Assembly (NCBI GenBank): GCA_021496925.1
Contig: CP053915.1
Span: 868,001-932,000, forward strand
Direction: 5' to 3'
Length of the DNA stretch: 64,000 nucleotides
Origin: Acidovorax sp. YS12
GTDB taxonomy: Bacteria; Pseudomonadota; Gammaproteobacteria; Burkholderiales; Burkholderiaceae_C
The notes under the pieces were generated by a model. It ran no database searches, was not told the DNA's origin, and saw only the letters and a list, made by a program, of their open reading frames with translations. Within the stretch, counting starts at the first letter, position 1; each line of letters begins with the position of its first letter. The translations under genes and the position numbers were made by a program. This document shows positions 37,713-46,385 of the stretch, piece after piece.

Positions 37713-38573
37713 TCAGGTGTAGCGCTTTTCCAGCGCGTCCCATTCGTGCTTGCTGACCAAGCGCTGGCGCTCGGCGAACGGGGTGACAAGGCCGCTCGAT
37801 TCCTGCACTTCCTTGGCGTCGCGCAGCGTGGTCAGCGCCTTTTGCATGCCCATCACCGCGCCCTGCAGCGCGGCGTTGGCGTACAGCACGATGCCGAAGC
37901 CGAGTTCGCCCAGCTGCTCGGCGTTGAAGATCGGCGTCTTGCCGCCGATCACCATGTTCATGAGCTGGGGCTTCGCCAGGCGCTGCGGCAGCGCGCGCAC
38001 TTCCTCAGGCTTGGTCACGGCCTCGACGAAGAGGATGTCGGCGCCCGCCTCGGCGAACTTCTGCGCGCGCTCCACGGCGGCCTCGAAGCCGTGCGTGGCG
38101 GCGGCGTCGGTGCGCGCCATGATGAGGAAATCGGGGTCGCGCCGCGCATCGACGGCGGCCTTGATCTTGCTCACCGCTTCCTCGGTGGAAATCACTTCCT
38201 TGCCGCTGAAGTGGCCGCAGCGCTTGGGCGCCACCTGGTCTTCGAGCTGGATGCAGTCGGCCCCGGCGCGCTCCAGCGTGCGCACGGTGTGGACCACGTT
38301 CAGCGCGTTGCCAAAGCCCGTGTCGGCATCGACGATGAGCGGCACGTCCACCGCGTCGCGGATGCGCGCCGTGTGGTCGGCGATTTCGTGCAGGCCCATG
38401 AAGCCCTGGTCCGGCATGCCGAACCACATATTGGTCACGCCCGCGCCGGTCACGTAGATGGCCTGGAAGCCCAGGTCGGCGATCACCTTGGCCGACAGCG
38501 CGTTGAACGCGCCCGGAACGAGCAGGCCGTTGCGGGCCTCGACGAGTTGCTTGAGTTGCTTGCGGGTGGACAT
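37713..38573 (-). CDS. Isocitrate lyase/PEP mutase family enzyme (methylisocitrate lyase or related)
   Basis: A 286-residue (beta/alpha)8 enzyme. Conserved features are VDADTGFGNALNV near residue 85, the metal- and substrate-binding EDQVAPKRCGHFSGK near residue 115 containing the catalytic Cys of isocitrate-lyase-like enzymes, and IMARTDAAA. Position next to prpF, acnD and prpC makes 2-methylisocitrate lyase (PrpB) the natural role. Overall sequence also resembles dimethylmalate lyases and oxaloacetate decarboxylases of the same superfamily, so I leave the symbol blank. It has the length and active-site cysteine of a lyase rather than a PEP mutase. Confidence 0.75.
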   Translation of the reverse strand: MSTRKQLKQLVEARNGLLVPGAFNALSAKVIADLGFQAIYVTGAGVTNMWFGMPDQGFMGLHEIADHTARIRDAVDVPLIVDADTGFGNALNVVHTVRTLERAGADCIQLEDQVAPKRCGHFSGKEVISTEEAVSKIKAAVDARRDPDFLIMARTDAAATHGFEAAVERAQKFAEAGADILFVEAVTKPEEVRALPQRLAKPQLMNMVIGGKTPIFNAEQLGELGFGIVLYANAALQGAVMGMQKALTTLRDAKEVQESSGLVTPFAERQRLVSKHEWDALEKRYT

Positions 38574-38599
38574 CCGTTGCTCCAATTTTTGATAAAAAA

Positions 38600-38649
38600 A
38601 TAGCTGCCAGCCCTTATATGGCAAGCGCTGGCAGCTATGAAAACAGGAG
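38600..38649. repeat. AGCTGC..GCGCTT dispersed intergenic repeat, copy 4
   Basis: TAGCTGCCAGC and GCTGGCAGCTA form a perfect 11-bp inverted repeat around CCCTTATATGGCAAGC, followed by GAAAACAGGAG. The inside and tail match copy 1. It lies between the prpF stop and the start of the lyase gene. Confidence 0.65.
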
Positions 38650-38698
38650 TTTTTGCCATGTCTCCGAGGGAGAGCGCTCCTGCAGAAGAAACACGGTG

Positions 38699-39880
38699 CT
38701 AGCCAGGTACCCTCACCCAGCCTTCCATGAGGATGCGGGCGCTGCGGCTCATCACGGCCTTGGTGACCGTCCACTGGCCGTTGTCCTGTTTCGCCTCGGC
38801 GCCCACGCGCAGGGTGCCGGAGGGGTGGCCGAAGCGCACCGCCGCGCGTTCGCCGCCGCCCGCCGCCAGGTTCACCAGCGTGCCGGGAATGGCCGCCGCC
38901 GTGCCGATGGCCACGGCGCAGGTGCCCATCATGGCGTGGTGCAGCTTGCCCATGGACAGGGCGCGCACCAGCAGGTCCACATCCGCCGCCGCGATGGTTT
39001 TACCGCTGGAGGCGGTGTAGTCCTTGGGCGGGCTAACGAAAGCGATCTTGGGCGTGTGCTGGCGCGTGGCGGCTTCCTCGGGGGTCTGGATGAGGCCCAT
39101 GCGCAGCGCGCCGGCGACGCGGATTTTTTCGAACCGCGCCAGTTGCGCCGGGTCGCCGTTGATGTCCTCGCGCAGCTCCGTGCCCTGGTAGCCGATATCG
39201 GCGGCGTTGACGAACACGGTGGGAATGCCCGCGTTGATCATGGTGGCGGGGAAATTGCCGACGCCCGGCACCTCCAGCGTATCGACCAGGTTGCCCGTGG
39301 GGAACATGGCCCCGCCCTCGTCGCCATCGTCCGACGGGTCCATGAACTCCAGCACGATTTCGGCAGCCGGAAAGGTCACGCCGTCCAGCTCGAAGCCGCC
39401 GGTTTCCTGCACCTGGCCGCCCGCCACGGGCACGTGGGCAATGATGGTCTTGCCGATGTTGGCCTGCCAGATGCGCACCACGCACACGCCGTGGTCCGGG
39501 ATGCGGCCCGCCTCCACCAGGCCCGCGTGGATAGCGAACGCCCCGGCGGCGGTGGAGAGGTTGCCGCAGTTGCCGCTCCAGTCGACGAAGTCCTTGTCGA
39601 TGGACACCTGCCCGTAGAGGTAGTCCACGTCATGCCCGGCGCGCGTGCTCTTGCTCAGGATGACGCACTTGCTGGTGCTGGAGGTGGCCCCGCCCATGCC
39701 GTCGATCTGCGCGCCGTACGGGTCGGGGCTGCCGATGACGCGCTGGAACAGCTTGTCGCGCGCCGGGCCGGGCTGGCGCGCGGCCTCGGGCAGGTCCTGC
39801 AGGCGGAAGAACACGCCCTTGCTGGTGCCCCCGCGCAGGTAGGTGGCGGGGATGCGGATCTGGGGAAGGTGCTGGATCAT
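38699..39880 (-). CDS. prpF: 2-methylaconitate cis-trans isomerase
   Basis: A 393-residue PrpF-family protein of the diaminopimelate-epimerase-like fold. It isomerises the trans-2-methylaconitate formed by AcnD to the cis form, which aconitase hydrates. The start MIQHLPQIRIPATYLRGGTS, motif GSPDPYGAQIDGMGG and SGNCGNLSTAAGAFA are family hallmarks. It is the standard partner of AcnD and follows it in the same direction, with only repeat sequence between. Confidence 0.95.
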   Translation of the reverse strand: MIQHLPQIRIPATYLRGGTSKGVFFRLQDLPEAARQPGPARDKLFQRVIGSPDPYGAQIDGMGGATSSTSKCVILSKSTRAGHDVDYLYGQVSIDKDFVDWSGNCGNLSTAAGAFAIHAGLVEAGRIPDHGVCVVRIWQANIGKTIIAHVPVAGGQVQETGGFELDGVTFPAAEIVLEFMDPSDDGDEGGAMFPTGNLVDTLEVPGVGNFPATMINAGIPTVFVNAADIGYQGTELREDINGDPAQLARFEKIRVAGALRMGLIQTPEEAATRQHTPKIAFVSPPKDYTASSGKTIAAADVDLLVRALSMGKLHHAMMGTCAVAIGTAAAIPGTLVNLAAGGGERAAVRFGHPSGTLRVGAEAKQDNGQWTVTKAVMSRSARILMEGWVRVPG

Positions 39881-39889
39881 ATCGATTTT

Positions 39890-39922
39890 GATAGCTGCTC
39901 GCGCTTGTCTGACAAGGCTTCA
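39890..39922. repeat. AGCTGC..GCGCTT dispersed intergenic repeat, copy 5 (left end only)
   Basis: GATAGCTGCTCGCGCTTGTC is present without a matching right end. It abuts the 160-bp palindrome that begins at 39923. Confidence 0.5.
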
Positions 39923-40082
39923 GAGCGTGTTCACGATCTCGCGCGAAGGGGTGCAGGATGCGGATCGGGATGGGCTGCTAGGCGCAAACCGCAGCAATAG
40001 CCTTGCTATTGCGAGGATTTGCAACAACGCAGACCGCCCGATTCCGCGCCTGCACACCCGCGTGGAGATCGTGAACACGCTC
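39923..40082. repeat. 160-bp imperfect palindrome filling the prpF-acnD gap
   Basis: The outer arms GAGCGTGTTCACGATCTC (39923) and GAGATCGTGAACACGCTC (ending 40082) are perfect complements. Inner portions pair imperfectly (TGCAGG/CCTGCA; GCGCAAACC-type/GGATTTGC) down to GCAATAGC-CTT-GCTATTGC at the centre. The element fills the space between acnD and prpF and would form one long RNA hairpin. It has no coding frame. It looks like a miniature repeat element; it could also limit transcription from acnD into prpF. Confidence 0.75.
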
Positions 40083-42722
40083 TCAAGCCCGATTGGATGC
40101 CAAGAAGTCTTGCGCGAAGCGCTGCAGCACGCCGCCCGCTTCGTAGACCGAGACTTCCTCGGCGGTGTCGAGGCGGCAGGTGGTGGCCACGCGGTCGGTC
40201 TGGCCGTTTTGGCGGTGGATGACCAGCGTGAGGTCGGCGCGCGGCTCCAGCTTGCCTTCCACATCGTAGGTCTCGGTGCCGTCGAGCTGCAGCGTCAGGC
40301 GGTTCACGCCCGGCTTGAACTCCAGCGGCAGCACGCCCATGCCGATGAGGTTGGTGCGGTGGATGCGCTCGAAACCCTCGGCCACCACCGTCTCCACGCC
40401 CGCCAGGCGCACGCCCTTGGCAGCCCAGTCGCGGCTGGAGCCCTGGCCGTAGTCGGCGCCGGCGATGATGATGAGCGGCTGGCGGCGGTTCAGGTACGCC
40501 TCGATGGCCTCCCACATGCGCACCACCTTGCCCTCGGGCTCGATGCGCGCCAGCGACCCCTTCTTCACCTGGCCATCGACCACGGCCATCTCGTTGACGA
40601 GCTGCGGGTTGGCGAAGGTGGCGCGCATCGCGGTCAGGTGGTCGCCGCGGTGCGTGGCGTAGGAGTTGAAGTCCTCCTCCGGCAGGCCCATCTTGTGCAG
40701 GTACTCGCCCGCAGCGCTGTCCAGCAGGATGGCGTTGGACGGCGACAGGTGGTCGGTGGTGATGTTGTCGGGCAGCAGGGCCAGCGGGCGCATGCCCTTG
40801 AGCGTGCGCGGAAAGGCCGCCAGCGCGCCCACGCCTTCCGTGTCCCAGTACGGCGGGCGGCGGATGTAGGTGGACTGCGGGCGCCAGTCGTACTGCGGCG
40901 CCGCCTTTTCACCGTCGTCCTTGCGGATGGCGAACATGGGCTCGTACACGGCGCGGAACTGCTCGGGCTTGACGGCGCGGGCGACGATGGCGTCGATCTC
41001 CTCGTCGCTGGGCCAGATGTCCTTGAGGCGGATCTCCTTGCCATCCACCACCTTCAGCACATCGTTCTCGATGTCGAAGCGCACCGTGCCCGCGATCGCA
41101 TAGGCCACCACCAGCGGCGGCGAGGCCAGGAACGCCTGCTTGGCATACGGGTGGATGCGCCCGTCGAAGTTGCGGTTGCCCGAGAGCACGGCCGTGGCGT
41201 ACAGGTCGCGGTCGATGATCTCCTGCTGGATCTTGGGGTCGAGCGCGCCGCTCATGCCGTTGCAGGTGGTGCAAGCGAAGGCGACGATGCCGAAGCCGAG
41301 CTTTTCCAGGTCGCCGAGCAGGTTCGCTTCCTTCAAATACAGCTCCACGGCCTTCGAGCCGGGCGCCAGCGAGGTCTTGACCCAGGGCTTGCGCACCAGG
41401 CCCAGGCGGTTCGCGTTGCGCGCCAGCAGCGCGGCCGCGATGACGTTGCGCGGGTTGCTGGTGTTGGTGCAGCTGGTGATGGCGGCGATGATCACGGCGC
41501 CATCGGGCATCAGCCCCTCGGCCTCCTCGGCGCGGGCCATTTCGAGCTTGATGGCGCCGGCGATGCCGCGGTCCACCAGTGCCGAGGTGGGCAGGCGGCG
41601 GTGCGGGTTGCTCGGGCCGGCCATGTTGCGCACCACGCTGGAGAGGTCGAACGCGAGCACGCGCTCGTACTCGGCGGTCTTCAGGTCGTCGGCCCAGAAG
41701 CCGGCGGCCTTGGCGTAGGTTTCCACCAACTGCACCTGTTCGGGGCTGCGGTCGGTCAGGCGCAGGTAGGCCGTGGTCTGCGCATCGATGAAGAACAGCG
41801 CGGCGGTGGCGCCGTACTCGGGGCACATGTTCGAGATGGTGGCGCGGTCGCCGATCGACAGGCTGTCCGCGCCCTCGCCGAAGAACTCCACGTACGCACC
41901 CACGACCTTCTCCTTGCGCAGGAATTCGGTCAGCGCGAGGGCAATGTCGGTGGCGGTGATGCCCGGCTGGCGCTTGCCGGTGAGCCTGACGCCCACGATG
42001 TCGGGCAGGCGCATCCACGAGGCGCGGCCCAGCATCACGTTCTCGGCCTCCAGCCCGCCCACGCCCACGGCGATCACGCCCAGCGCATCGACGTGCGGCG
42101 TGTGGCTGTCGGTGCCCACGCAGGTGTCGGGGAAGACCACGCTGCCCTCTCCATCCTTCTGCACGTACACGACGGGCGACATCTTCTCCAGGTTGATCTG
42201 GTGCATGATCCCGTTCCCCGCCGGGATCACGTCCACGTTGGCGAAGGCCTTCTTCGTCCACTCGATGAAGTGGAAGCGGTCCTCGTTGCGGCGGTCCTCG
42301 ATCTCGCGGTTCTTGCGGAAGGCGTCGGGGTCGAAGCCGCCGCACTCCACGGCCAGCGAGTGATCGACGATCAACTGCACCGGCACCACGGGATTGACGG
42401 CAGCCGGGTCGCCGCCCTCCTTCGCAATCGCGTCGCGCAGGCCCGCCAGATCGACCAGCGCGGTCTGGCCCAGGATGTCGTGGCACACCACGCGCACGGG
42501 GAACCACGGAAAGTCGATCTCGCGCTTGCGCTCGATGAGCTGGCGCAGGTAGCCGGCCAACTGCGCCGGGTCGGCGCGGCGCACCAGGTTCTCGGCGTGC
42601 ACGCGCGCCGTGTAGGGCAGCCTGGCCCAGGCGCCGGGTTGGAGGGCATCGACGGCCTCGCGCGCGTCGAAGTACTGCAGGGACGTGCCGGGAAGGGGTT
42701 TGCGGTGGGCGGTGTTCGTCAT
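40083..42722 (-). CDS. acnD: Fe/S-dependent 2-methylisocitrate dehydratase
   Basis: An 879-residue aconitase-family enzyme that dehydrates 2-methylcitrate to 2-methylaconitate in the methylcitrate cycle. The cluster cysteines are in TSCTNTSNPRNVIAAALLA and ACTTCNGMSG, and the C-terminal loop is SRDWAAKGVRLAGVETV. The start MTNTAHRKPLPGTSLQYFDA and the neighbouring prpC and prpF single out AcnD rather than AcnA. Its product needs PrpF, encoded next. It lies 115 bp after prpC, with a dispersed repeat in the gap. Confidence 0.95.
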   Translation of the reverse strand: MTNTAHRKPLPGTSLQYFDAREAVDALQPGAWARLPYTARVHAENLVRRADPAQLAGYLRQLIERKREIDFPWFPVRVVCHDILGQTALVDLAGLRDAIAKEGGDPAAVNPVVPVQLIVDHSLAVECGGFDPDAFRKNREIEDRRNEDRFHFIEWTKKAFANVDVIPAGNGIMHQINLEKMSPVVYVQKDGEGSVVFPDTCVGTDSHTPHVDALGVIAVGVGGLEAENVMLGRASWMRLPDIVGVRLTGKRQPGITATDIALALTEFLRKEKVVGAYVEFFGEGADSLSIGDRATISNMCPEYGATAALFFIDAQTTAYLRLTDRSPEQVQLVETYAKAAGFWADDLKTAEYERVLAFDLSSVVRNMAGPSNPHRRLPTSALVDRGIAGAIKLEMARAEEAEGLMPDGAVIIAAITSCTNTSNPRNVIAAALLARNANRLGLVRKPWVKTSLAPGSKAVELYLKEANLLGDLEKLGFGIVAFACTTCNGMSGALDPKIQQEIIDRDLYATAVLSGNRNFDGRIHPYAKQAFLASPPLVVAYAIAGTVRFDIENDVLKVVDGKEIRLKDIWPSDEEIDAIVARAVKPEQFRAVYEPMFAIRKDDGEKAAPQYDWRPQSTYIRRPPYWDTEGVGALAAFPRTLKGMRPLALLPDNITTDHLSPSNAILLDSAAGEYLHKMGLPEEDFNSYATHRGDHLTAMRATFANPQLVNEMAVVDGQVKKGSLARIEPEGKVVRMWEAIEAYLNRRQPLIIIAGADYGQGSSRDWAAKGVRLAGVETVVAEGFERIHRTNLIGMGVLPLEFKPGVNRLTLQLDGTETYDVEGKLEPRADLTLVIHRQNGQTDRVATTCRLDTAEEVSVYEAGGVLQRFAQDFLASNRA

Positions 42723-42748
42723 GGGGCGGGCAGGTTCACTATTCTTCT

Positions 42749-42829
42749 GATAGCTGCTGGCGCTTGTCCACAGCCATTTTCAGCATGAAATTACGCTGAA
42801 AATGGCTTCTGGAAAGCGCTGGCAGCTAT
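42749..42829. repeat. AGCTGC..GCGCTT dispersed intergenic repeat, copy 6, complete
   Basis: The left end GATAGCTGCTGGCGCTTG and right end AAGCGCTGGCAGCTAT enclose a perfect 12-bp hairpin, GCCATTTTCAGC (42773-42784) with GCTGAAAATGGC (42795-42806). It lies between the prpC stop and acnD start. Confidence 0.7.
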
Positions 42830-42837
42830 GGTTTTTG

Positions 42838-44001
42838 TCAGAGGCGCTCCTCGATGGGCACGAACTTCTGGTCTTCCGGCCCGGTGTAGTTGGCGCTGGG
42901 GCGGATGATCTTGTTGTCCACGCGCTGCTCGATCACGTGCGCGGCCCAGCCGCTGGTGCGCGCGATGACGAACAGCGGCGTGAACATGGCGGTGGGCACC
43001 TGCATCATGTGGTAGCTCACGGCGCTGAACCAGTCGAGGTTGGGGAACATCTTCTTGACTTCCCACATCACGGATTCGAGCCGCTCGGCGATGTCGTACA
43101 TCTTGGTGCTGCCCGCCTCATCCGACAGGCGCTTGGCCACGCCCTTGATGATGACGTTGCGCGGGTCGCTCACCGTGTACACCGGGTGGCCGAAGCCGAT
43201 CACCACCTCCTTGGCCTCGACGCGGCGGCGGATGTCGGCCTCGGCTTGGCCGGGGTTGTCGTAGCGCTTCTGGATCTCGAACGCCACCTCGTTGGCGCCG
43301 CCGTGCTTGGGGCCGCGCAGCGCGCCAATGGCGCCCGAAATGCTCGAATACATGTCGCTGCCCGTGCCGGCGATGACGCGCGCGGTGAAGGTGGAGGCGT
43401 TGAACTCGTGCTCGGCGTACAGGTTCAGCGAGGTGTGCATGGCGCGCACCCAGCCCTCCGAGGGCGGCGCGCCGTGCAGCAGGTGCAGGAAGTGGCCGCC
43501 GATGGAGTCGTCATCCGTCTCCACCTCGATGCGGCGGCCCGAATTGCTGAAGTGGTACCAGTACAGCAGCATGCTGCCCAGGCTGGCCATCAGGCGGTCG
43601 GCAATGTCGCGCGCGCCCGGCAGGTTGTGGTCATCCTTCTCGGGCAGCGCGCAGCCCAGGGCCGAAACGCCGGTGCGCATCACGTCCATCGGGTGGCTGG
43701 CGGCAGGCAGTTGCTCCAGCGCGGCCTTCACGCTGCCGGGCAGGCCGCGCAGGGCTTTGAGCTTGGCCTTGTAGGCCTTGAGTTCGGCGCGCGTGGGCAG
43801 CTTGCCGTGCACCAGCAGGTGGGCGATTTCCTCGAACTCGCATACCTCGGCAATGTCCAGGATGTCGTAGCCGCGGTAGTGTAGGTCGTTACCCGTGCGG
43901 CCCACGGTGCACAGGGCGGTGTTGCCGGCCGTGACGCCCGACAGAGCGACGGACTTCTTGACTTTGGGGGCTGCCACGGCCTCGGCGGTGGGGGTGTTCA
44001 T
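42838..44001 (-). CDS. prpC: 2-methylcitrate synthase
   Basis: Condenses propionyl-CoA with oxaloacetate to 2-methylcitrate. The start at 44001 (MNTPTAEAVA) gives 387 residues, normal for PrpC. Citrate-synthase family residues are visible: the His in SISGAIGALRGPKHGGANE, the catalytic His in GFGHPVYTVSDPR, and the Asp-containing C-terminal region. The start overlaps the stop of the thioesterase gene (ATGA). The first committed enzyme of the cluster, it is presumably induced by a propionate-derived signal through the divergent regulator. Confidence 0.94.
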   Translation of the reverse strand: MNTPTAEAVAAPKVKKSVALSGVTAGNTALCTVGRTGNDLHYRGYDILDIAEVCEFEEIAHLLVHGKLPTRAELKAYKAKLKALRGLPGSVKAALEQLPAASHPMDVMRTGVSALGCALPEKDDHNLPGARDIADRLMASLGSMLLYWYHFSNSGRRIEVETDDDSIGGHFLHLLHGAPPSEGWVRAMHTSLNLYAEHEFNASTFTARVIAGTGSDMYSSISGAIGALRGPKHGGANEVAFEIQKRYDNPGQAEADIRRRVEAKEVVIGFGHPVYTVSDPRNVIIKGVAKRLSDEAGSTKMYDIAERLESVMWEVKKMFPNLDWFSAVSYHMMQVPTAMFTPLFVIARTSGWAAHVIEQRVDNKIIRPSANYTGPEDQKFVPIEERL

Positions 44002-44396
44002 GGTTGGGTCTCCTGGTTGCGATAAGAACATGCGATGGCGACGGGACGGCCGGCGGCATCCACCGCCACCATCTCGAACACCCCTTTCAACACCTCCTCG
44101 GGCGGAATGCCCGGCTGGTCCGCCAGCCCGGTCACGCACACGGTCATGGAGCTGCGGCCCACGCGGCTGACCCAGCCGCGCAGCGTGAGCTGGCTGCCGA
44201 CCGGCACGGGCGCGAGGAAATCCACGCCCGTCACGCCGGCCATCACCACCTCGCGCTGCGCCAGGCCGCGCGCGGCCAGAAAGGCGGCCTGCGCCATCAG
44301 CTGCAGGCCCTGCCCGGCAAACAAGGTGCCGTGGTGGTTGGCCCGCGCCGGCAGCACCAGTTCGCGCGTCTCTACGGTTCCTGGGGGTGTTGTCAT
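43998..44396 (-). CDS. Hotdog-fold acyl-CoA thioesterase
   Basis: A 132-residue protein of the acyl-CoA thioesterase (YciA/Acot) type. It has the N-terminal ANHHGTLFAGQGLQLMAQAA segment and the downstream VDFLAPVPVGSQLTLRGWV that shape the hotdog active site. It would hydrolyse short acyl-CoA esters, perhaps relieving propionyl-CoA or methylcitrate-pathway overload. It is first in the methylcitrate operon and overlaps prpC by 4 bp. The frame is open far upstream only because of the oppositely oriented regulator gene; the start at 44396 matches family length. Confidence 0.88.
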   Translation of the reverse strand: MTTPPGTVETRELVLPARANHHGTLFAGQGLQLMAQAAFLAARGLAQREVVMAGVTGVDFLAPVPVGSQLTLRGWVSRVGRSSMTVCVTGLADQPGIPPEEVLKGVFEMVAVDAAGRPVAIACSYRNQETQP

Positions 44397-44522
44397 GCTT
44401 CGCAATTTACGCAGAATAGAGCCCCAGGAACAGGGCTGAAAAGGCGAAATCTTGCGAAACAAAACCCCGCGAATTGCGAATTCTGCGAATATCATCACCC
44501 CCCACATACCAGGAGCAGCGGC
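44397..44522. promoter_or_regulatory. Divergent promoter region with repeated TTGCGAA-type sites
   Basis: The 126-bp gap holds at least four related motifs: TTCGCAA (44399), CTTGCGAAA (44451), AATTGCGAATT (44471) and TTCTGCGAAT (44481). RamB/PrpR-type regulators of short-chain acyl metabolism are known to bind TTTGC-containing palindromes, so these are plausible operators of the adjacent regulator. Confidence 0.55.
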
Positions 44523-45965
44523 ATGAAAAAAACCTTCATGGGCGTCAAGCTGCGCAAGCTGCGCGCCGAGCGCGGCCTGTCGCAGATCGCGCTGGCCCAG
44601 GCGCTGGGCCTCTCGCCCAGCTACCTGAACCAGATCGAGCAGAACCAGCGCCCGCTCACCGTGCAGGTGCTGCTCAAGCTGCACCGCACGCTGGGCGTGG
44701 ACATCCAGCAGTTCTCCGAGGACGAGGAAGCGCGCCTGATCGCCGGCCTGCGCGAGGCCCTGGCCGACGCCGCCGAGCCCGTGGCCGTGCCCGAGCTGCA
44801 AGAGGTGGCGGCGCAGATGCCCGCGCTGGGCCGCGCCGTCATCGCCCTGCACCGCCGCGCGCTGGAGGCGCAGGAGCGCCTGGAAACCCTGGCGCTGCGC
44901 CTGGGCGACGGCCGCTCCGACATCGTGGACAGCGTGGCCCCCGCGCGCGCCATGCCCTTCGAGGTGGTGCGCGACTTCTTCTTCGCGCACCAGAACCACT
45001 TCGACGCCGTGGACCACGCCGCCGAGGCCCTGGCGCAAGACGCCCCGCGCGTGCACGGCGGGCGCCTGGGCGAATGGCTGGCGCAGCGCCTGCAGCAGCG
45101 CCACGGCGTGCGCGTGGTACTGACCAGCGATGGCCCGGGCGCGGAAAGCGCCGAGGGCAGCAAGCGCCGCTTCGACCCCGGCCAGCGCACGCTGCAGCTG
45201 GCCTCCACGCTGGAGCCCGCGCAGCAGGCCTTCCAGCTCGCCACGCAACTGGCGCTGCTGGAGGTGGCCGACACCATCGACCAGCTCACCGACGCCCCGC
45301 CCTTCGCGCACGACCCCGCCTCGCGCAAGCTCGCCCGCGTGGGCCTGGCGAACTACTTCGCCGGGGCGCTGCTGCTGCCCTACGGCGTGTTCCTGGAAGC
45401 CGCCGAGGCGCTGCGCTACGACATCGACCTGCTGGAGCAGCGCTTCGGCGTGGGCTTCGAGACCGTGTGCCACCGCCTGTCCACGCTGCAGCGCCTGGGC
45501 GCGCCCGGCGTGCCGTTCTTCTTCATCCGCGTGGACCGCGCGGGCAACATCAGCAAGCGCCAGTCGGCCACGCACTTCCACTTCAGCCGCACCGGCGGCA
45601 CCTGCCCGCTGTGGAACGTGTACGAAGCCTTCGGCCAGCCCGAGCGCGTGCTGCGCCAGCTCGCCAGCATGCCCGACGGGCGCAAGTACCTGTGGATCGC
45701 GCGCACCGTGAGCGGCGGCCGGCGCGGCTACGGCGCGCCGCGCAAGACCTTTTCAGTGGGCCTGGGCTGCGACATCCGCCACGCCCCGCGCCTGGTCTAC
45801 GCCAAGGGCCTGGACCTGAACGACCCCGGGGCCGCCACCCCCATCGGCATGGGCTGCAAGGTGTGCGAACGCGAAGCCTGCCCGCAGCGGGCGTTTCCGT
45901 ACATCGGGCGGGGACTGGAGGTGGATGAGAACCAGAGCCGGTTTGCGCCGTATGGGGCGGTGTAG
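44523..45965 (+). CDS. Short-chain fatty acyl transcriptional regulator (XRE + ImmA/IrrE-like + ScfR/RamB/PrpR-type C-terminal domain)
   Basis: A 480-residue regulator. The N-terminal XRE helix-turn-helix (residues ~10-62: LRKLRAERGLSQIALAQALG, then LSPSYLNQIEQNQRPLT) is followed by a degenerate IrrE-like peptidase region. The last ~170 residues form the short-chain fatty acyl sensing domain with a Cys cluster near the end (GLGCDIRH, MGCKVCEREACPQRAFPYIG). This is the architecture of the PrpR/RamB regulators that bind propionyl-CoA-type effectors and control methylcitrate and glyoxylate genes. It is divergent from thioesterase-prpC, supporting that role. Confidence 0.9.
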   Translation: MKKTFMGVKLRKLRAERGLSQIALAQALGLSPSYLNQIEQNQRPLTVQVLLKLHRTLGVDIQQFSEDEEARLIAGLREALADAAEPVAVPELQEVAAQMPALGRAVIALHRRALEAQERLETLALRLGDGRSDIVDSVAPARAMPFEVVRDFFFAHQNHFDAVDHAAEALAQDAPRVHGGRLGEWLAQRLQQRHGVRVVLTSDGPGAESAEGSKRRFDPGQRTLQLASTLEPAQQAFQLATQLALLEVADTIDQLTDAPPFAHDPASRKLARVGLANYFAGALLLPYGVFLEAAEALRYDIDLLEQRFGVGFETVCHRLSTLQRLGAPGVPFFFIRVDRAGNISKRQSATHFHFSRTGGTCPLWNVYEAFGQPERVLRQLASMPDGRKYLWIARTVSGGRRGYGAPRKTFSVGLGCDIRHAPRLVYAKGLDLNDPGAATPIGMGCKVCEREACPQRAFPYIGRGLEVDENQSRFAPYGAV

Positions 45966-46086
45966 GCGGAGGTTGGTTTTCGGGGGACAGAAGGTGGTGG
46001 GTTCCAACCAGAAGCTGTCGATCTGACCTGCAACCCGCGACCCGTACCAAGGCAATAGAGAATCCGCGCAACCGAGAGGAAGCGCG

Positions 46087-46353
46087 ATGCGCAAGAGCAG
46101 GTACACGAACGAACAGATCATTGGGTTCATCAAGCAGGCCGACGCTGGCATGAGCGTGGCGGACCTGTGCCGCCGAGAGGGTTTCAGCTCGGCCACGTTC
46201 TACAAGTGGCGAGCCAAGTTCGGCGGCATGGAAGCCAGCGACGCCAAACGGCTGCGCGACCTCGAAGCCGAGAACAACCGGCTCAAGAAGCTGCTGGCCG
46301 AAGCGGTGTTGGACAACGAGGCGCTGAAGGTGGCCTTCGGCGTAAAGCGCTGA
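46087..46353 (+). CDS. IS3-family transposase OrfA
   Basis: An 88-residue protein with an N-terminal helix-turn-helix (YTNEQIIGFIKQADAGMSVA, then DLCRREGFSSATFYKWRAKF) and a leucine-zipper-like C-terminus (LEAENNRLKKLLAEAVLDNE). It binds the terminal repeats and, by -1 ribosomal frameshifting, provides the N-terminal part of the OrfAB transposase. The companion orfB is in the -1 frame directly downstream. Confidence 0.92.
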   Translation: MRKSRYTNEQIIGFIKQADAGMSVADLCRREGFSSATFYKWRAKFGGMEASDAKRLRDLEAENNRLKKLLAEAVLDNEALKVAFGVKR

Positions 46354-46385
46354 GCCCACCGGCGAGGCGACGCGCGGTGGGCGAG

